Source: an uncultured Clostridia bacterium (GTDB lineage Bacteria > Bacillota > Clostridia > Christensenellales > Borkfalkiaceae). From it: a stretch of DNA of 64,000 nucleotides. Position 1 is the stretch's first letter, and each line of letters starts with the position of its first letter. The notes beneath the pieces were generated by a model that saw only the letters and a list, made by a program, of their open reading frames with translations, did not search any database and was not told where the DNA came from. This document shows, piece after piece, positions 16,101 through 24,092 of the stretch. Made by a program: the position numbers and the translations under genes. The DNA is taken from NCBI GenBank assembly GCA_944363045.1, contig CALVTT010000001.1, positions 1 through 64,000 of the forward strand, written 5' to 3'.

Positions 16101-16242
16101 GGGCGCGTCGGCGTGCGAAGTGGTTTTTGCCGAGGGCAGCTTCCTCGAGCTCGAGGCGGGCGGGGAGCGCATCTTTATCGCCCTCGACGGCAGGGGCGGC
16201 TTTGCCGCAGGCAGCGTGGAAAGCAGCTTCCGCACGCTGTAA
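13138..16242 (+). CDS. Large surface protein with InlB-like B repeats and LDGYGG repeats
   Basis: 1034 residues, exported. The first 32 residues are a hydrophobic signal ending AAAC, a possible though imperfect lipobox (Cys32). Residues about 35-320 contain Listeria-Bacteroides (Flg_new/InlB B) repeats, recognisable as FLGWYLDRAC, VTLDGDGGTP and FLGWAEQPA. The remaining 650 residues are a different beta-rich repeat: LxLDGYGG-type motifs at about 491, 570, 634, 698, 775, 852 and 974, each followed by a G-S-Y or T-L-T-Y strand. The protein is very Gly/Ala/Glu-rich and has almost no Cys after residue 32. A perfect AAGGAGGTGA ribosome binding site precedes the ATG. Likely an adhesin or cell-surface structural protein; no enzyme motif seen. 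Confidence 0.8.
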   Translation: MRVLRKMFEAVTASLFAAGLVLFVTLFVAAACTDRVTVRFEGTDGTPLGSLTSEAGEALTPPELPEREGWVFLGWYLDRACEGERVDLPAAVPATSVTYYAKFAQCPAVTLDGDGGTPSSGKIYAEEGTPLLQALAGVTAEKEGLVFGAWTLGGRALTEDDLMPGGDITVKARYKAEYTLEVRKENARGDGYDVEKTVLSDWEGSVVQPEAPAFAHFMLEEALSTAGPVTLKAGENTVVFIYSREPLTLCFAANAPYGSAAGGATEEMSSRYMGVSRLPACGFTAEGYTFLGWAEQPASPDFLEAGEEYELGEEDVTLYAVWAKAYEDARGEGGTLLVAHNAGEDGSFLALVKEPKRLEGSYNAAKNALTLGGERGRLEHGHYLLDDTGTYTGYDLAANSVNTSLGVLTLDFAAGRATFSRGGSEETGSYVYLFDEEAGEYVGHYEFYAGATRFAFGIDEEKGVFLPEGEEGGEYRLYDCAEDAFTGETLILDGFGGAELKGGGREAERYRGAGGENEWTVSLKEGGELQVLLGIREQSVGGIVFSSTPVCLPYRSGFAGTYSSPFGTLALDGYGMRAVYTSSTGSREGPFTAAGRLVTLRTGEGTFKFVLDGSSFSLAGEGAGCFEGEKGSLFLDGAGGAVLTAGERTTAGSCTLLPSGDYLFEGEESFRFRTEGDTYLLFDEELFGVFETLGGGLTLDGYGGGSYLSLTEGSHEVTVTRFGDAFEVRSAAFSTLTGTRIFLLDRAAGTVSQVAAAEAGRYALVGTAEAAFLRLDGSGNAALLDGAGEVLAAGSYTYDAQTQRGTFALGLTEDFPLDYFRFRLRAGREGAECVLFSGGGAGSYFGENCSLVLDGYGGGTLTYGAESVYGDVSGSGNALRLWTGERAYLLTLSGAALLSAEEFTRFEGAEGELFVGSSSAFLGEGEVLPFTAAGGGEHLFGAGADVRRVLLEDGRWYAFREGLEGTVQAAGGTLTLDGYGRGTLTTAAGASACEVVFAEGSFLELEAGGERIFIALDGRGGFAAGSVESSFRTL

Positions 16243-16251
16243 AACAGTACG

Positions 16252-16287
16252 AAAGAGGGGCGTTCTCCGTCGGGAGAGCGCCTCTTT
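16252..16287 (+). terminator. Intrinsic terminator of the repeat surface protein
   Basis: A GAGGGGCG...CGCCTC stem with a GTC loop and TTTT tail, of the same type as the terminators at 632 and 2201. Confidence 0.85.
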
Positions 16288-16362
16288 TGCGTTTTTCGCG
16301 GGCGATAAGTGCATTTTGTGAAGGAGGTGGAGGAATTTTCATCAAAGCATGACACAACCCCG

Positions 16363-16391
16363 TTGATTTTTCGCCGCAAACGTGGTATAAT
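16363..16391 (+). promoter_or_regulatory. Promoter of trpS
   Basis: TTGATT (16363-16368), 17 nt, TATAAT (16386-16391). A GGAGAG ribosome binding site precedes the ATG at 16433. Confidence 0.85.
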
Positions 16392-16432
16392 GTTCTTGAA
16401 TTATTTTATTTTACTGTACATCCGGAGAGAAT

Positions 16433-17446
16433 ATGGAAGAAACTTCCCAGCAAAATAAAAAGGTCGTCTACTCGGCGGTGCAGCCGAGCGGCAACCTTAC
16501 CATCGGCAACTATGTGGGCTCCATCCGCAATTGGATCGATATGCAGGACGACTACACCTGCTATTTTGCCATCGCCAATATGCACGCCATCACGGTCAGG
16601 CAGGACCCCGCCCTCCTTCGCCGCCACACGCTGGAGCTGGCGGCGCTCTACATCGCCTGCGGGCTCGACCCTGAAAAGTGCGCCCTCTATGTGCAGTCGA
16701 TGGTCCCCCAGCACGCCGAGCTCTGCTGGACGCTCAACACCGTCACCTATGTGGGCGAGATGCAGCGCATGACGCAGTTCAAGGATAAGAGCGCCAAGCA
16801 CGCCGACAACATCAACATGGGCCTCATGGACTATCCCGTGCTGATGGCGGCGGATATCCTTTTATATCTTGCCGACTACGTTCCCGTCGGCGCCGACCAG
16901 ACGCAGCACGTCGAGATCGCGCGCGACATCGCCATCCGCTTCAACAACCGCTTCGGCGAGACCTTCCGCGTGCCCGAGGCGCTCATCGTCAAGCAGGGCG
17001 CCAAAATCATGTCCTTGCAGGAGCCGACGAAGAAGATGAGCAAGTCGGACGAAAATATCAACGCGAGCGTCTATCTTTCGGACGATAAGGATACCGTCAT
17101 CCGCAAGTTCAAGCGCGCCGTCACCGACAGCGACAACCGCATCGTCGCCTCCGAAGAAAAGCCGGGTGTTTCCAACCTCCTCGCTATCTACTGTGCCTTC
17201 CGCGGCTGCACGCTCGAAGCGGCGGAGAAGGAGTTCGAGGGCAGAGGGTACGGCGATTTCAAGCTCGCCGTGGGCGAGACGGTGGCGGACGCCATCGCGC
17301 CCGTGCAGGCGGAGCAAAAGCGTCTGCTTGTCGACAAGACGTATTTGAACGGCGTTCTGAAGGAGGGGGCGGAGCGCGCCTTCAAGACTGCCCGCCGCAC
17401 CCTGAACAAGGTGTACCGCAAGGTCGGCTTCTATCAGGGAGAATAA
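16433..17446 (+). CDS. trpS: Tryptophanyl-tRNA synthetase
   Basis: Class I aminoacyl-tRNA synthetase that charges tRNA-Trp. 337 residues, the usual length. The HIGH-type signature is PSGNLTIGNYVG near residue 20 and the KMSKS loop is KKMSKSDEN near residue 200; VGADQTQHVEIARDIA is also typical. No T-box leader is present upstream, so regulation is probably by the plain promoter. It is followed after one base by the DUF5685 gene. Confidence 0.97.
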   Translation: MEETSQQNKKVVYSAVQPSGNLTIGNYVGSIRNWIDMQDDYTCYFAIANMHAITVRQDPALLRRHTLELAALYIACGLDPEKCALYVQSMVPQHAELCWTLNTVTYVGEMQRMTQFKDKSAKHADNINMGLMDYPVLMAADILLYLADYVPVGADQTQHVEIARDIAIRFNNRFGETFRVPEALIVKQGAKIMSLQEPTKKMSKSDENINASVYLSDDKDTVIRKFKRAVTDSDNRIVASEEKPGVSNLLAIYCAFRGCTLEAAEKEFEGRGYGDFKLAVGETVADAIAPVQAEQKRLLVDKTYLNGVLKEGAERAFKTARRTLNKVYRKVGFYQGE

Positions 17447-17447
17447 T

Positions 17448-18317
17448 ATGTTCGGATACGTCCGCTACGATCTGCCCAACCTGTATATCAAGGACTTTGA
17501 GCTGTATAAGGCGATGTACTGCGGCCTCTGTAAGGGCATCGCCCACTCCTGCGGGCAGATGGCGCGCATCGGGCTCACCTATGATATGACCTTCTTTTCG
17601 GTGCTCCTTCACAACATCGCGGGCATCGACGTGAAGATCGAAAGGCAGAACTGCTTCGAGCATACCATCAAGAAGCAGCCCATCGCCGTCACCGACGAGA
17701 TGACGGACGAGCTGGGCGCGCTCAATACCGTGCTCCTTTACTATAAGCTCACCGACGACATCGAGGACGGCGATAAGGGGCGCGGCAAGCGGATGTGGTT
17801 CAAGCGCGGCTTCAAGCGGGCGAAAAAGAGCTATCCCGCCCTCGTCGCCCTCGTCAAAGAGTATATGAAGGCGCAGCAGGCGGCGGAAAAGAGCAAATGC
17901 GATTCTCTCGACCGCGCCGCCGACCCCACGGCGGAGCTCATGCAGCGGCTTTCCCGCCACTTCCTCAAAGACAAGGCGACGGAGAGCACCGACGGGCTCT
18001 TCTATGCCCTCGGCAAGTGGGTGTACCTCATCGACGCCCTCGACGACTACGACAAGGATAAAAAGAAGGGCCGCTACAACCCCTTTGCGCTCGCCTACGG
18101 GTCGGAGAGCAGGGAGGCGCTCATCAAAGAGCACGGCGAGGACATCGCCTTCCTCTTCGATACCCTCTTTTACGGCCTGAGAGAGGACCTTGCCCAGATC
18201 AAATTTTATTTTAACCGCGACCTTACCGACAACGTGCTGCTGCGCGGCATCCCCCTCGAGACGGGGCGGGTACTGCGCGGCGATAAGCCCGTCAAGATGC
18301 AGGTCGATCTCAAATAA
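17448..18317 (+). CDS. DUF5685 family protein
   Basis: 289 residues, soluble, helical. The N-terminus MFGYVRYDLPNL and AMYCGLCKG with two Cys, and the acidic WVYLIDALDDYDKDKK motif, are hallmarks of DUF5685. The DDYDKD motif and all-alpha character vaguely recall prenyl-transferring folds, but no function is established. It is placed one base after trpS and just before a J-like protein; these two families are commonly neighbours in Clostridia, from memory. Probably an operon. Confidence 0.8.
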   Translation: MFGYVRYDLPNLYIKDFELYKAMYCGLCKGIAHSCGQMARIGLTYDMTFFSVLLHNIAGIDVKIERQNCFEHTIKKQPIAVTDEMTDELGALNTVLLYYKLTDDIEDGDKGRGKRMWFKRGFKRAKKSYPALVALVKEYMKAQQAAEKSKCDSLDRAADPTAELMQRLSRHFLKDKATESTDGLFYALGKWVYLIDALDDYDKDKKKGRYNPFALAYGSESREALIKEHGEDIAFLFDTLFYGLREDLAQIKFYFNRDLTDNVLLRGIPLETGRVLRGDKPVKMQVDLK

Positions 18318-18344
18318 ATTTATTTAGAAAATAAGGGAAAAATC

Positions 18345-18953
18345 ATGGATCACGAGTATTACGAACTGCTGGGCGTGAGCGAGAACGCCACCGACGAAGA
18401 GATCAAGGAGAGCTACCGCACCCTCAAAAAGAAGTACAACGAGGAGCGTTGGCTGGACGGCGAGGCGGGCAACAACGCCGCGCGCATGCTGCAAAAGCTG
18501 GACGTTGCCTATGAGGAGATCATGCGCGAACGCCGCGAAAAGGCACGCAACACCGAGGGCAAGAGCGGCTATGAAGAGGTCGCCGAGCTCATCAAAAAGG
18601 GCGATCTTTCCGCCGCGCAGACAGCGCTCGACAACTTCAACGAACGCGGCGCCGAATGGCACTATCTGCAGTCCGTCGTCTTCTATAAGAAGAATTGGAT
18701 GAACGAGAGCAAGAAGCAGCTCGAGATCGCCATCCAGATGGACGGGTCGAACGCCAAGTACCGCGACGCCTACGAAAAGCTCAAGGCGCGCACCGAATAC
18801 AAGCAGCAGACGGGCGGCGCCGTGCATACCGACCCCGATCCCGCCCCCGCGGACGATCAGATGGGCGGCAATTGGTGCGCCAACTGCGCGAGCTGCTGTT
18901 ATACCTATCTCTGCGTCAACTGCCTGTTCAACCTCTGCTGCGGCTGCCGTTGA
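18345..18953 (+). CDS. J-domain-like protein with Cys-rich C-terminus, no HPD
   Basis: 202 residues. The N-terminus YYELLGVSENATDEEIKESYR is a clear DnaJ helix I-II, but the HPD tripeptide that activates Hsp70 is replaced (KKKYNEERWLDGEAGNNAA), so it probably cannot stimulate DnaK ATPase. A TPR-like helical middle follows (KKGDLSAAQTALDNFNERG). The last 30 residues hold nine Cys in WCxxCxxCC...CxxC...CCxC, suggesting a metal site or lipid/protein anchoring. It lies between DUF5685 and a small membrane protein and may act with them. Confidence 0.82.
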   Translation: MDHEYYELLGVSENATDEEIKESYRTLKKKYNEERWLDGEAGNNAARMLQKLDVAYEEIMRERREKARNTEGKSGYEEVAELIKKGDLSAAQTALDNFNERGAEWHYLQSVVFYKKNWMNESKKQLEIAIQMDGSNAKYRDAYEKLKARTEYKQQTGGAVHTDPDPAPADDQMGGNWCANCASCCYTYLCVNCLFNLCCGCR

Positions 18954-18962
18954 GGTGAGAAG

Positions 18963-19493
18963 TTGAGAAGACCGCACAAAGCGTTTGAGATCGCCCTCTC
19001 CGCCATTGCCTGCGCGGCGGCGGCAGGGTTTTTGATGCTCGGCTCGGTGAACCGCGTGCTGCTCGTCACGGGCTATCTCGTGGCGACATTTGCCATCATG
19101 GTGCCCCTTTCCAAAGATTTTTGGTGGGGGAGCGCCCTCTGCTATTTGGCGGCGGGGCTCATCGCCCTCCCCGTGAGTTTGTGGTATGTGGTGCCCTATT
19201 TCGCCTTCTTCGGGCTGCATCCCATCGTCAACCGCCTGCAAAACAGGTTTGTGCATAAAAAGCCGCTCGTCGCGCTCTGTGAAGTCTTAAAAGCCGTCTG
19301 GTTCGATCTTGCCATGTGGCTCTCGTGGTTCGTCCTCACGCGCATGACGGGCATGCCGTTCCCCGACTACATCGAACAGTATTTATATTACATCCTCTTT
19401 CTCGGGGGCACGCTGTTCTTCTTTGTCTACGATTTTCTCATCTTCGCCTGCCAGAAGTCGGTGGATACCGTCGTTTACCGCATCAGGAAATAA
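18963..19493 (+). CDS. Multi-pass membrane protein of unknown function
   Basis: 176 residues with about five transmembrane helices (for example LSAIACAAAAGFLMLGSV, LVATFAIMVPL, LCYLAAGLIALPVSLWYVV, YYILFLGGTLFFFVYDFL). The start is TTG 18963 after a GGTGAG site, nine bases downstream of the J-like gene, so it is co-transcribed. The central HPIVNRLQNRFVHKKPL loop is basic. I do not recognise the family; co-location suggests it may be the membrane partner of the J-like protein. Confidence 0.75.
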   Translation: MRRPHKAFEIALSAIACAAAAGFLMLGSVNRVLLVTGYLVATFAIMVPLSKDFWWGSALCYLAAGLIALPVSLWYVVPYFAFFGLHPIVNRLQNRFVHKKPLVALCEVLKAVWFDLAMWLSWFVLTRMTGMPFPDYIEQYLYYILFLGGTLFFFVYDFLIFACQKSVDTVVYRIRK

Positions 19494-19541
19494 ACTTATG
19501 GCCGCCTCAGGCCGTGCTTAACAATAAAAGGGGGAAAGGGC

Positions 19542-20933
19542 ATGCTGCAAAAAAACGATATTCTGACCGTCACCTGCGACTCTATCGGCACGAACGGGGA
19601 GGGGATCGTGCGCCTTGACGGCATGACGCTCTTTGTCCCCTATTTCCTCACGGGGGAGAGGGCGCGCGTCAAGGTGCTCAAAGTCAAGGGGAATGCGGCG
19701 TATGCCAAAGTGGAAGAACTTTTAACGCCCGCCGAGGACAGGATGCGCCCCGCCTGCCCCGTCTTTGCCCGCTGCGGCGGCTGCCAGCTCCAGCACATGG
19801 CATATAGGATGCAGCTGCGCTTCAAGACGGCGCTCGTTCGCGACACCTTAAAGAAGCTGGGCGGCGTCACGGCGGATGTTTCCGCCTGCGAGCGCAGCGA
19901 ATCGGAGTACGGCTACCGCAATAAGCTGCAGCTGCCCATCGGCACGGTGAACGGCAAGAACGTCGTGGGCTTTTATGCCGAGCGCTCCCACCGCATCGTC
20001 GATACCGACGTCTGCCCCATCCATCCCGATTGGGCGGCGCCCCTCATCGCCGCCGTCAAAAAATTCATGGAAAAGTGCGGCCTCGACGGCTATGACGAAG
20101 TCACGCATACGGGCCAGCTCCGCCACATCGTGGTGCGGCAGCTTGGGAAGAAGTTCCTCGTCACCCTCGTCACCGCCGTGCACGAGCTCAAGGGCATCGA
20201 CTACTTTTTGTTCCTTTTAGACGAGATCTTCCCCGCCTACAGTTTTTATCTCAACTTCAACGACAAGGATACCAACGTCGTCTTCGGCGAGGAGTTCCGC
20301 CTCCTGAAGGGTCCGGGCGTCTACGAGCGCACCGAAGGCGGCATCACCTATGAGGCGGGCGTCAATACCTTTTTGCAGATCAACGAGGGCGTCAGGGGCA
20401 AGCTCTATTCGCGCGCCGTCGCCTTCGCGGGCGAAAACGAGACGGTCATCGACTGCTATGCGGGCGGCGGCCTCATGACGGCAATGTTCGCAAAGAAGTG
20501 CCAAAAGGCGTACGGCATCGAGGTCGTCAAAGAGGCGCACGAGATGGCGGAGCGCTTAAAGGCGCGCAACGGCCTTGCGGACATGGAGAATTTATCGGGC
20601 AGGGTGGAGGATCTGCTGCCGCCCCTTCTAAAAAAGGAGAAGGGCGCGACGGTGGTGCTCGATCCGCCGCGGGCGGGCGTGGAGCGCGGCGTTCTGAAGG
20701 CGCTCATCGCAAGCGATGCGGCGCGGCTCGTGATGATCAGCTGCAACCCCGCCACGCTGGCGCGCGATCTGGGGCTGCTCACGGGCACCCTTAAGGAGAC
20801 GGAGAACGGCGAGCTCGTCCGCGCGCAGGGCGAGGCGCAGGGTGCCTATGAGATCGTCTCCGTTCAGCCCTTCGATATGTTCCCGCAGACCAAGTGGACG
20901 GAAACGCTCGTCTTTTTGCAGCGGAAGAAGTGA
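19542..20933 (+). CDS. rlmD: 23S rRNA (uracil-5-)-methyltransferase, RlmD/RumA family
   Basis: SAM-dependent methyltransferase of the TrmA/RumA/RlmCD family, making 5-methyluridine in 23S rRNA. 463 residues: N-terminal TRAM domain (SIGTNGEGIVRLDGMTLFVPYFLTGE), a 4Fe-4S cluster motif CPVFARCGGCQLQHM plus a later Cys in DTDVCPIH, the SAM loop DCYAGGGLMTAMFA, DPPRAG and the catalytic-Cys motif SCNPATLARD. In Firmicutes the single enzyme often methylates two positions (RlmCD); which applies here is not visible. Confidence 0.92.
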   Translation: MLQKNDILTVTCDSIGTNGEGIVRLDGMTLFVPYFLTGERARVKVLKVKGNAAYAKVEELLTPAEDRMRPACPVFARCGGCQLQHMAYRMQLRFKTALVRDTLKKLGGVTADVSACERSESEYGYRNKLQLPIGTVNGKNVVGFYAERSHRIVDTDVCPIHPDWAAPLIAAVKKFMEKCGLDGYDEVTHTGQLRHIVVRQLGKKFLVTLVTAVHELKGIDYFLFLLDEIFPAYSFYLNFNDKDTNVVFGEEFRLLKGPGVYERTEGGITYEAGVNTFLQINEGVRGKLYSRAVAFAGENETVIDCYAGGGLMTAMFAKKCQKAYGIEVVKEAHEMAERLKARNGLADMENLSGRVEDLLPPLLKKEKGATVVLDPPRAGVERGVLKALIASDAARLVMISCNPATLARDLGLLTGTLKETENGELVRAQGEAQGAYEIVSVQPFDMFPQTKWTETLVFLQRKK

Positions 20934-20946
20934 AAGATGTTCCGAT

Positions 20947-20970
20947 GCCTCCTCCTTGAGGGGGCTTTTT
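20947..20970 (+). terminator. Intrinsic terminator of rlmD
   Basis: GCCTCCTC (20947-20954), a CTT loop and GAGGGGGC, followed by TTTTT. Confidence 0.8.
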
Positions 20971-21132
20971 CATGCACTCTATAAAACGCGCGGGGGAGTT
21001 TCGCCTAAAAGAGGGGGAAGGGAAGAAAAAGTGCGCACCGTGCCGCTTTGGAGGGCGCGGCGGCAGGGGCACGTCCCGCCCGAGACGGGCGATCGCAGGA
21101 TGACGTAAGAGGGGCAAATGTCCGTCAATCTG

Positions 21133-21162
21133 TTGACATTCGTCATATTTCCATGTTATAAT
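21133..21162 (+). promoter_or_regulatory. Promoter of the V-type ATPase operon
   Basis: TTGACA (21133-21138), 18 nt, TATAAT (21157-21162): both hexamers are perfect. Transcription would start near 21169, 54 bases before the first gene. Confidence 0.88.
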
Positions 21163-21222
21163 AGACAAGATAGTAAAAAAATGCCTGCGGAGCGTCTGCC
21201 CGCGGGCGCGGCGGAGAAAGTT

Positions 21223-21537
21223 ATGGAAGAGATCATCAAGGATATCGCGGCGGCGGAGGAAGAGGCGGCGCGCATCAAGGCGGCGGCGCAGGAGAAGGCA
21301 CGCTCGCTCGTGGAAAACGCCGAGCGTGAGGCGCGCGCTCTCTTAGAAGCTGTCGAAGAGGAACTCAAAGCCTATCGCGACGGGCAAATGAAGCTCGCCG
21401 AACGGGAGGCCACCGCCGAATACGAGGCCGCAGTCGACGCCGCCCGCAAACAGGCGGAAGCGGAGACGGGCAGGCTGCTCGAAAATACCGATGCTGCCGT
21501 CGGCAGGATCGCGGGGAGGATCTTAGGTGATCGTTAA
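21223..21537 (+). CDS. ntpF: V-type ATPase peripheral stalk subunit G/H
   Basis: A 104-residue, almost wholly charged coiled coil (IAAAEEEAARIKAAAQEKARSLV and onwards) typical of the G/H (AhaH, NtpF) stator subunit that pairs with subunit E. The ATG at 21223 follows CGGAGAAAG; an in-frame ATG at 21181 would add an unlikely N-terminus. It overlaps subunit I by 11 bases and opens the operon. Confidence 0.82.
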   Translation: MEEIIKDIAAAEEEAARIKAAAQEKARSLVENAEREARALLEAVEEELKAYRDGQMKLAEREATAEYEAAVDAARKQAEAETGRLLENTDAAVGRIAGRILGDR

Positions 21538-23533
21538 GATGAAAAAACTCGGCCTCGTGGGCATGGCGTACGAAAAGGACGCCATCCTCAACGCCCTGCA
21601 GCGCACGGGCGCCGTCGAGGTCAAACTGCACCGCGAGGAGGAGCATTCCCTGCCGCTCCCGCCCGCAGACGGCGAAATTTCTGCCTATCACGCCTCGCTG
21701 GAGGACGCTTTGGAGCGTCTCACGCAGGCGGCGGAGAGCTATGCCAAGGAGCACAAGGGGGCGCCTCATCCCGTGAAGGACGGCTTTGAAGTGAGCTATG
21801 AGGAGTTCATGGCGGCGGCAAACGACCGCTCGCGCATGGACGGGCTCATCGCGCGCGTCAACGCCCTCACCGATCAAAAGGCGGAAAAGCGCGCCGCCCT
21901 CAACAGGACGGAGCGCACCCTGCACGCGGCAGGCATTTACAGGAGCGTTCAAGAGCCGCTCGAAAGCTATGCGGCAACGGCGCACACGCGCGCCTTCTTC
22001 GGCACCCTGCCCGTGAACGCCTGGGAGAACGTCAAAGCGCAGCTTCCCGCCCTTGCGGAGGGCAAGGAGCTTGCCAAAGAGGACGACGAGGCGCTCATCT
22101 TCCTTATCCTGCACAAGTCGTGCGCGGAGGAGGGGGAGGCCCTCCTTGCGGGCACGGGCTTTACTTCCTGCCCCTTTACGGGAAAGGAGACGGGCGCGGA
22201 AGTGTATAAACGCCTGAAAGGGGAGTGCGAGGCGCTCTATCAAGAGCTCGACGCCCTCGAGGAGGAGATGGCAGGGCTCGGCGGCGAGACGCGCGCCCTC
22301 AAAATTTACTGCGATTACATCGGCTACGAGGCGGAAAAAGCAGCCCTTGACGAAAAGCTGCGCGGCACCGAGCGTACCTTCCTTTTGGAAGCGTTCGTGC
22401 CCGAGGACGCGGAAGAGCTCGTAAGGCGCGAACTTTCCTCGGCGGGGACGGTGTATCTCGAATTTTCCGAACCTGCGGAGGACGAGGAGCTGCCCACCCT
22501 CTGCAAAAACAATGCGGTGGTCTCCGATTTCGAATCGCTCACCAACACTTACTCCGCGCCGAACGCGCGGGAGATGGACCCCAATACCATCATGGCCGTC
22601 TTTTACAGCGTGTTCATGGGCTTCATCATGGCGGATATCGGCTATGGGCTCTTGATGATGCTGGGCGGCGGGTATCTGAAGTATAAGAACAGAAGCAGAA
22701 AGGGGGGCATCGGCGCGCTTGCGGGCGTGTTCGCGGTCGGCGGCATCTTTGCCGTCATCTGGGGATTTTTATTCAACTCGCTCTTCGGCATCGCGCTGCC
22801 GTATGACCCTGTGCTGCCCAACGCGGAGAAGGAGATGTGTTCGTTCGCGGGCATTCAGATCCCCGAGGTGCTCGTCATTGCAATGCTTTTAGGCATCGTG
22901 CAGCTGATGGCGGGCTACATCTGCAAGGCGGTGCAGTGCTGGAGAAGGGGAGAGGTGTTGGACGGCATCTTGGACGGCGTCGTCTGGGCGCTCTTCTCGC
23001 TCGGCGCGGGTCTTGCCATCGCGGGGCTCGTGAGCAATTGGGAAATTTCCTTCCTTGCTCCCATCGGCGGCATTACGGCGGGCGTGACGCTCGTTGTCGC
23101 CATGATCGCGGCAGGGAGAAGAGAGAAGTTTTTGGGCAAGCTTTCCAAGGGCTTCGGCACGCTGTACGGCATCATCAACTACATGTCGGACGTCTTGAGC
23201 TATGCGCGCCTCTACGGGCTCATGCTCTCGGGCGCGGTGATTGCGCGCATCGTCTCGGAGTACGCGGTCGGGTTTATCAATGACGGCGGCGTGCTCATCG
23301 TGATGGGCGTGCTGCTGATGGCCGTCGGGCATGTGTTCAACCTTGCGATCGGCCTTCTCGGTGCGTATATCCACGATGCGAGGCTGCAGTATGTGGAGTT
23401 CTACGGCCGCTTTTATGAGGGCGAGGGGGAGCTCTTTAAGCCCCTCGGCAGCAAGCACGAGCACATCTTCTTAAAGCCCCTCGCGGCAGAGAAGCGGGAG
23501 AAGGCGGGCGTGCCCGTGCCTACTAAGGCTTAG
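21527..23533 (+). CDS. ntpI: V-type ATPase subunit I (a subunit)
   Basis: Membrane stator subunit that forms the ion half-channels. 668 residues: a cytoplasmic N-terminal half with coiled coils (to about 345), then 7-8 membrane helices, including NTIMAVFYSVFMGFIMADIGYGLLMM and the conserved SDVLSYARLYGLMLSGAVIA, whose Arg is the essential ion-translocation residue. GTG start at 21527 with GGGGAGG eight bases upstream; ATG 21539 is a possible alternative. Confidence 0.93.
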   Translation: MIVKMKKLGLVGMAYEKDAILNALQRTGAVEVKLHREEEHSLPLPPADGEISAYHASLEDALERLTQAAESYAKEHKGAPHPVKDGFEVSYEEFMAAANDRSRMDGLIARVNALTDQKAEKRAALNRTERTLHAAGIYRSVQEPLESYAATAHTRAFFGTLPVNAWENVKAQLPALAEGKELAKEDDEALIFLILHKSCAEEGEALLAGTGFTSCPFTGKETGAEVYKRLKGECEALYQELDALEEEMAGLGGETRALKIYCDYIGYEAEKAALDEKLRGTERTFLLEAFVPEDAEELVRRELSSAGTVYLEFSEPAEDEELPTLCKNNAVVSDFESLTNTYSAPNAREMDPNTIMAVFYSVFMGFIMADIGYGLLMMLGGGYLKYKNRSRKGGIGALAGVFAVGGIFAVIWGFLFNSLFGIALPYDPVLPNAEKEMCSFAGIQIPEVLVIAMLLGIVQLMAGYICKAVQCWRRGEVLDGILDGVVWALFSLGAGLAIAGLVSNWEISFLAPIGGITAGVTLVVAMIAAGRREKFLGKLSKGFGTLYGIINYMSDVLSYARLYGLMLSGAVIARIVSEYAVGFINDGGVLIVMGVLLMAVGHVFNLAIGLLGAYIHDARLQYVEFYGRFYEGEGELFKPLGSKHEHIFLKPLAAEKREKAGVPVPTKA

Positions 23534-23597
23534 ATCAAGGAAAGAAGGCGATTTTCGCCTGAAATACAATTTCGGAAATGTTTTGGAGGTCTTTTTT

Positions 23598-24080
23598 ATG
23601 CCTGGTACTGAAGTAGTACAAGAAGTGGTAGAGTATGGCTACGCGATCGCGATGATCGGCGTTGCATTGTGTGTCTTTTTGTGCGGCATCGGCTCGTGCA
23701 TCGGCCTTTTTAAGTCGAGTGCGGCGGCTGCCGGCGTGCTGAGCGAGAACCCCAAGCTTTTCGGCAAGGTGCTCGTCCTCGTGCTCCTTCCCGCAACGCA
23801 GGGTATTTACGGCTTCATCATCGGCATCATCGCCTCGGGCCCGGTCTTGGAAGCGGGCACGGCGATGGTGACCATCGATGGCTGGGGCATCTTGGGCGCC
23901 GTGCTGCCCATGGCCATTGCGGGCCTTGTTTCGGGCATCTATCAGGGCAAGGCGTCCGCCAACTGTATCTATGCCGTCGGCAAGCAGGAGGCGCTCTCGG
24001 GCAAGCTCATCATCTATCCCGCGATGATCGAGTTCTACGCCATCCTCGGCCTCATCATCTCCATCATCCTGCTCGCCTGA
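23598..24080 (+). CDS. ntpK: V-type ATPase proteolipid subunit K (rotor ring)
   Basis: 160 residues with four membrane helices, a fused pair of c-subunit hairpins. The ion-binding Glu145 lies in AMIEFYAILG of the second hairpin; the first hairpin has TQG in its place (LPATQGIYGF). The residues known to bind Na+ in Enterococcus hirae NtpK (Leu, Thr, Gln, Gln, Glu) have counterparts at L64, T67, Q68, Q116 and E145, which suggests Na+ coupling. The ATG follows GGAGG by eight bases. A 64-base gap separates it from subunit I. Confidence 0.95.
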   Translation: MPGTEVVQEVVEYGYAIAMIGVALCVFLCGIGSCIGLFKSSAAAAGVLSENPKLFGKVLVLVLLPATQGIYGFIIGIIASGPVLEAGTAMVTIDGWGILGAVLPMAIAGLVSGIYQGKASANCIYAVGKQEALSGKLIIYPAMIEFYAILGLIISIILLA

Positions 24081-24092
24081 CGGGGGTACGGT

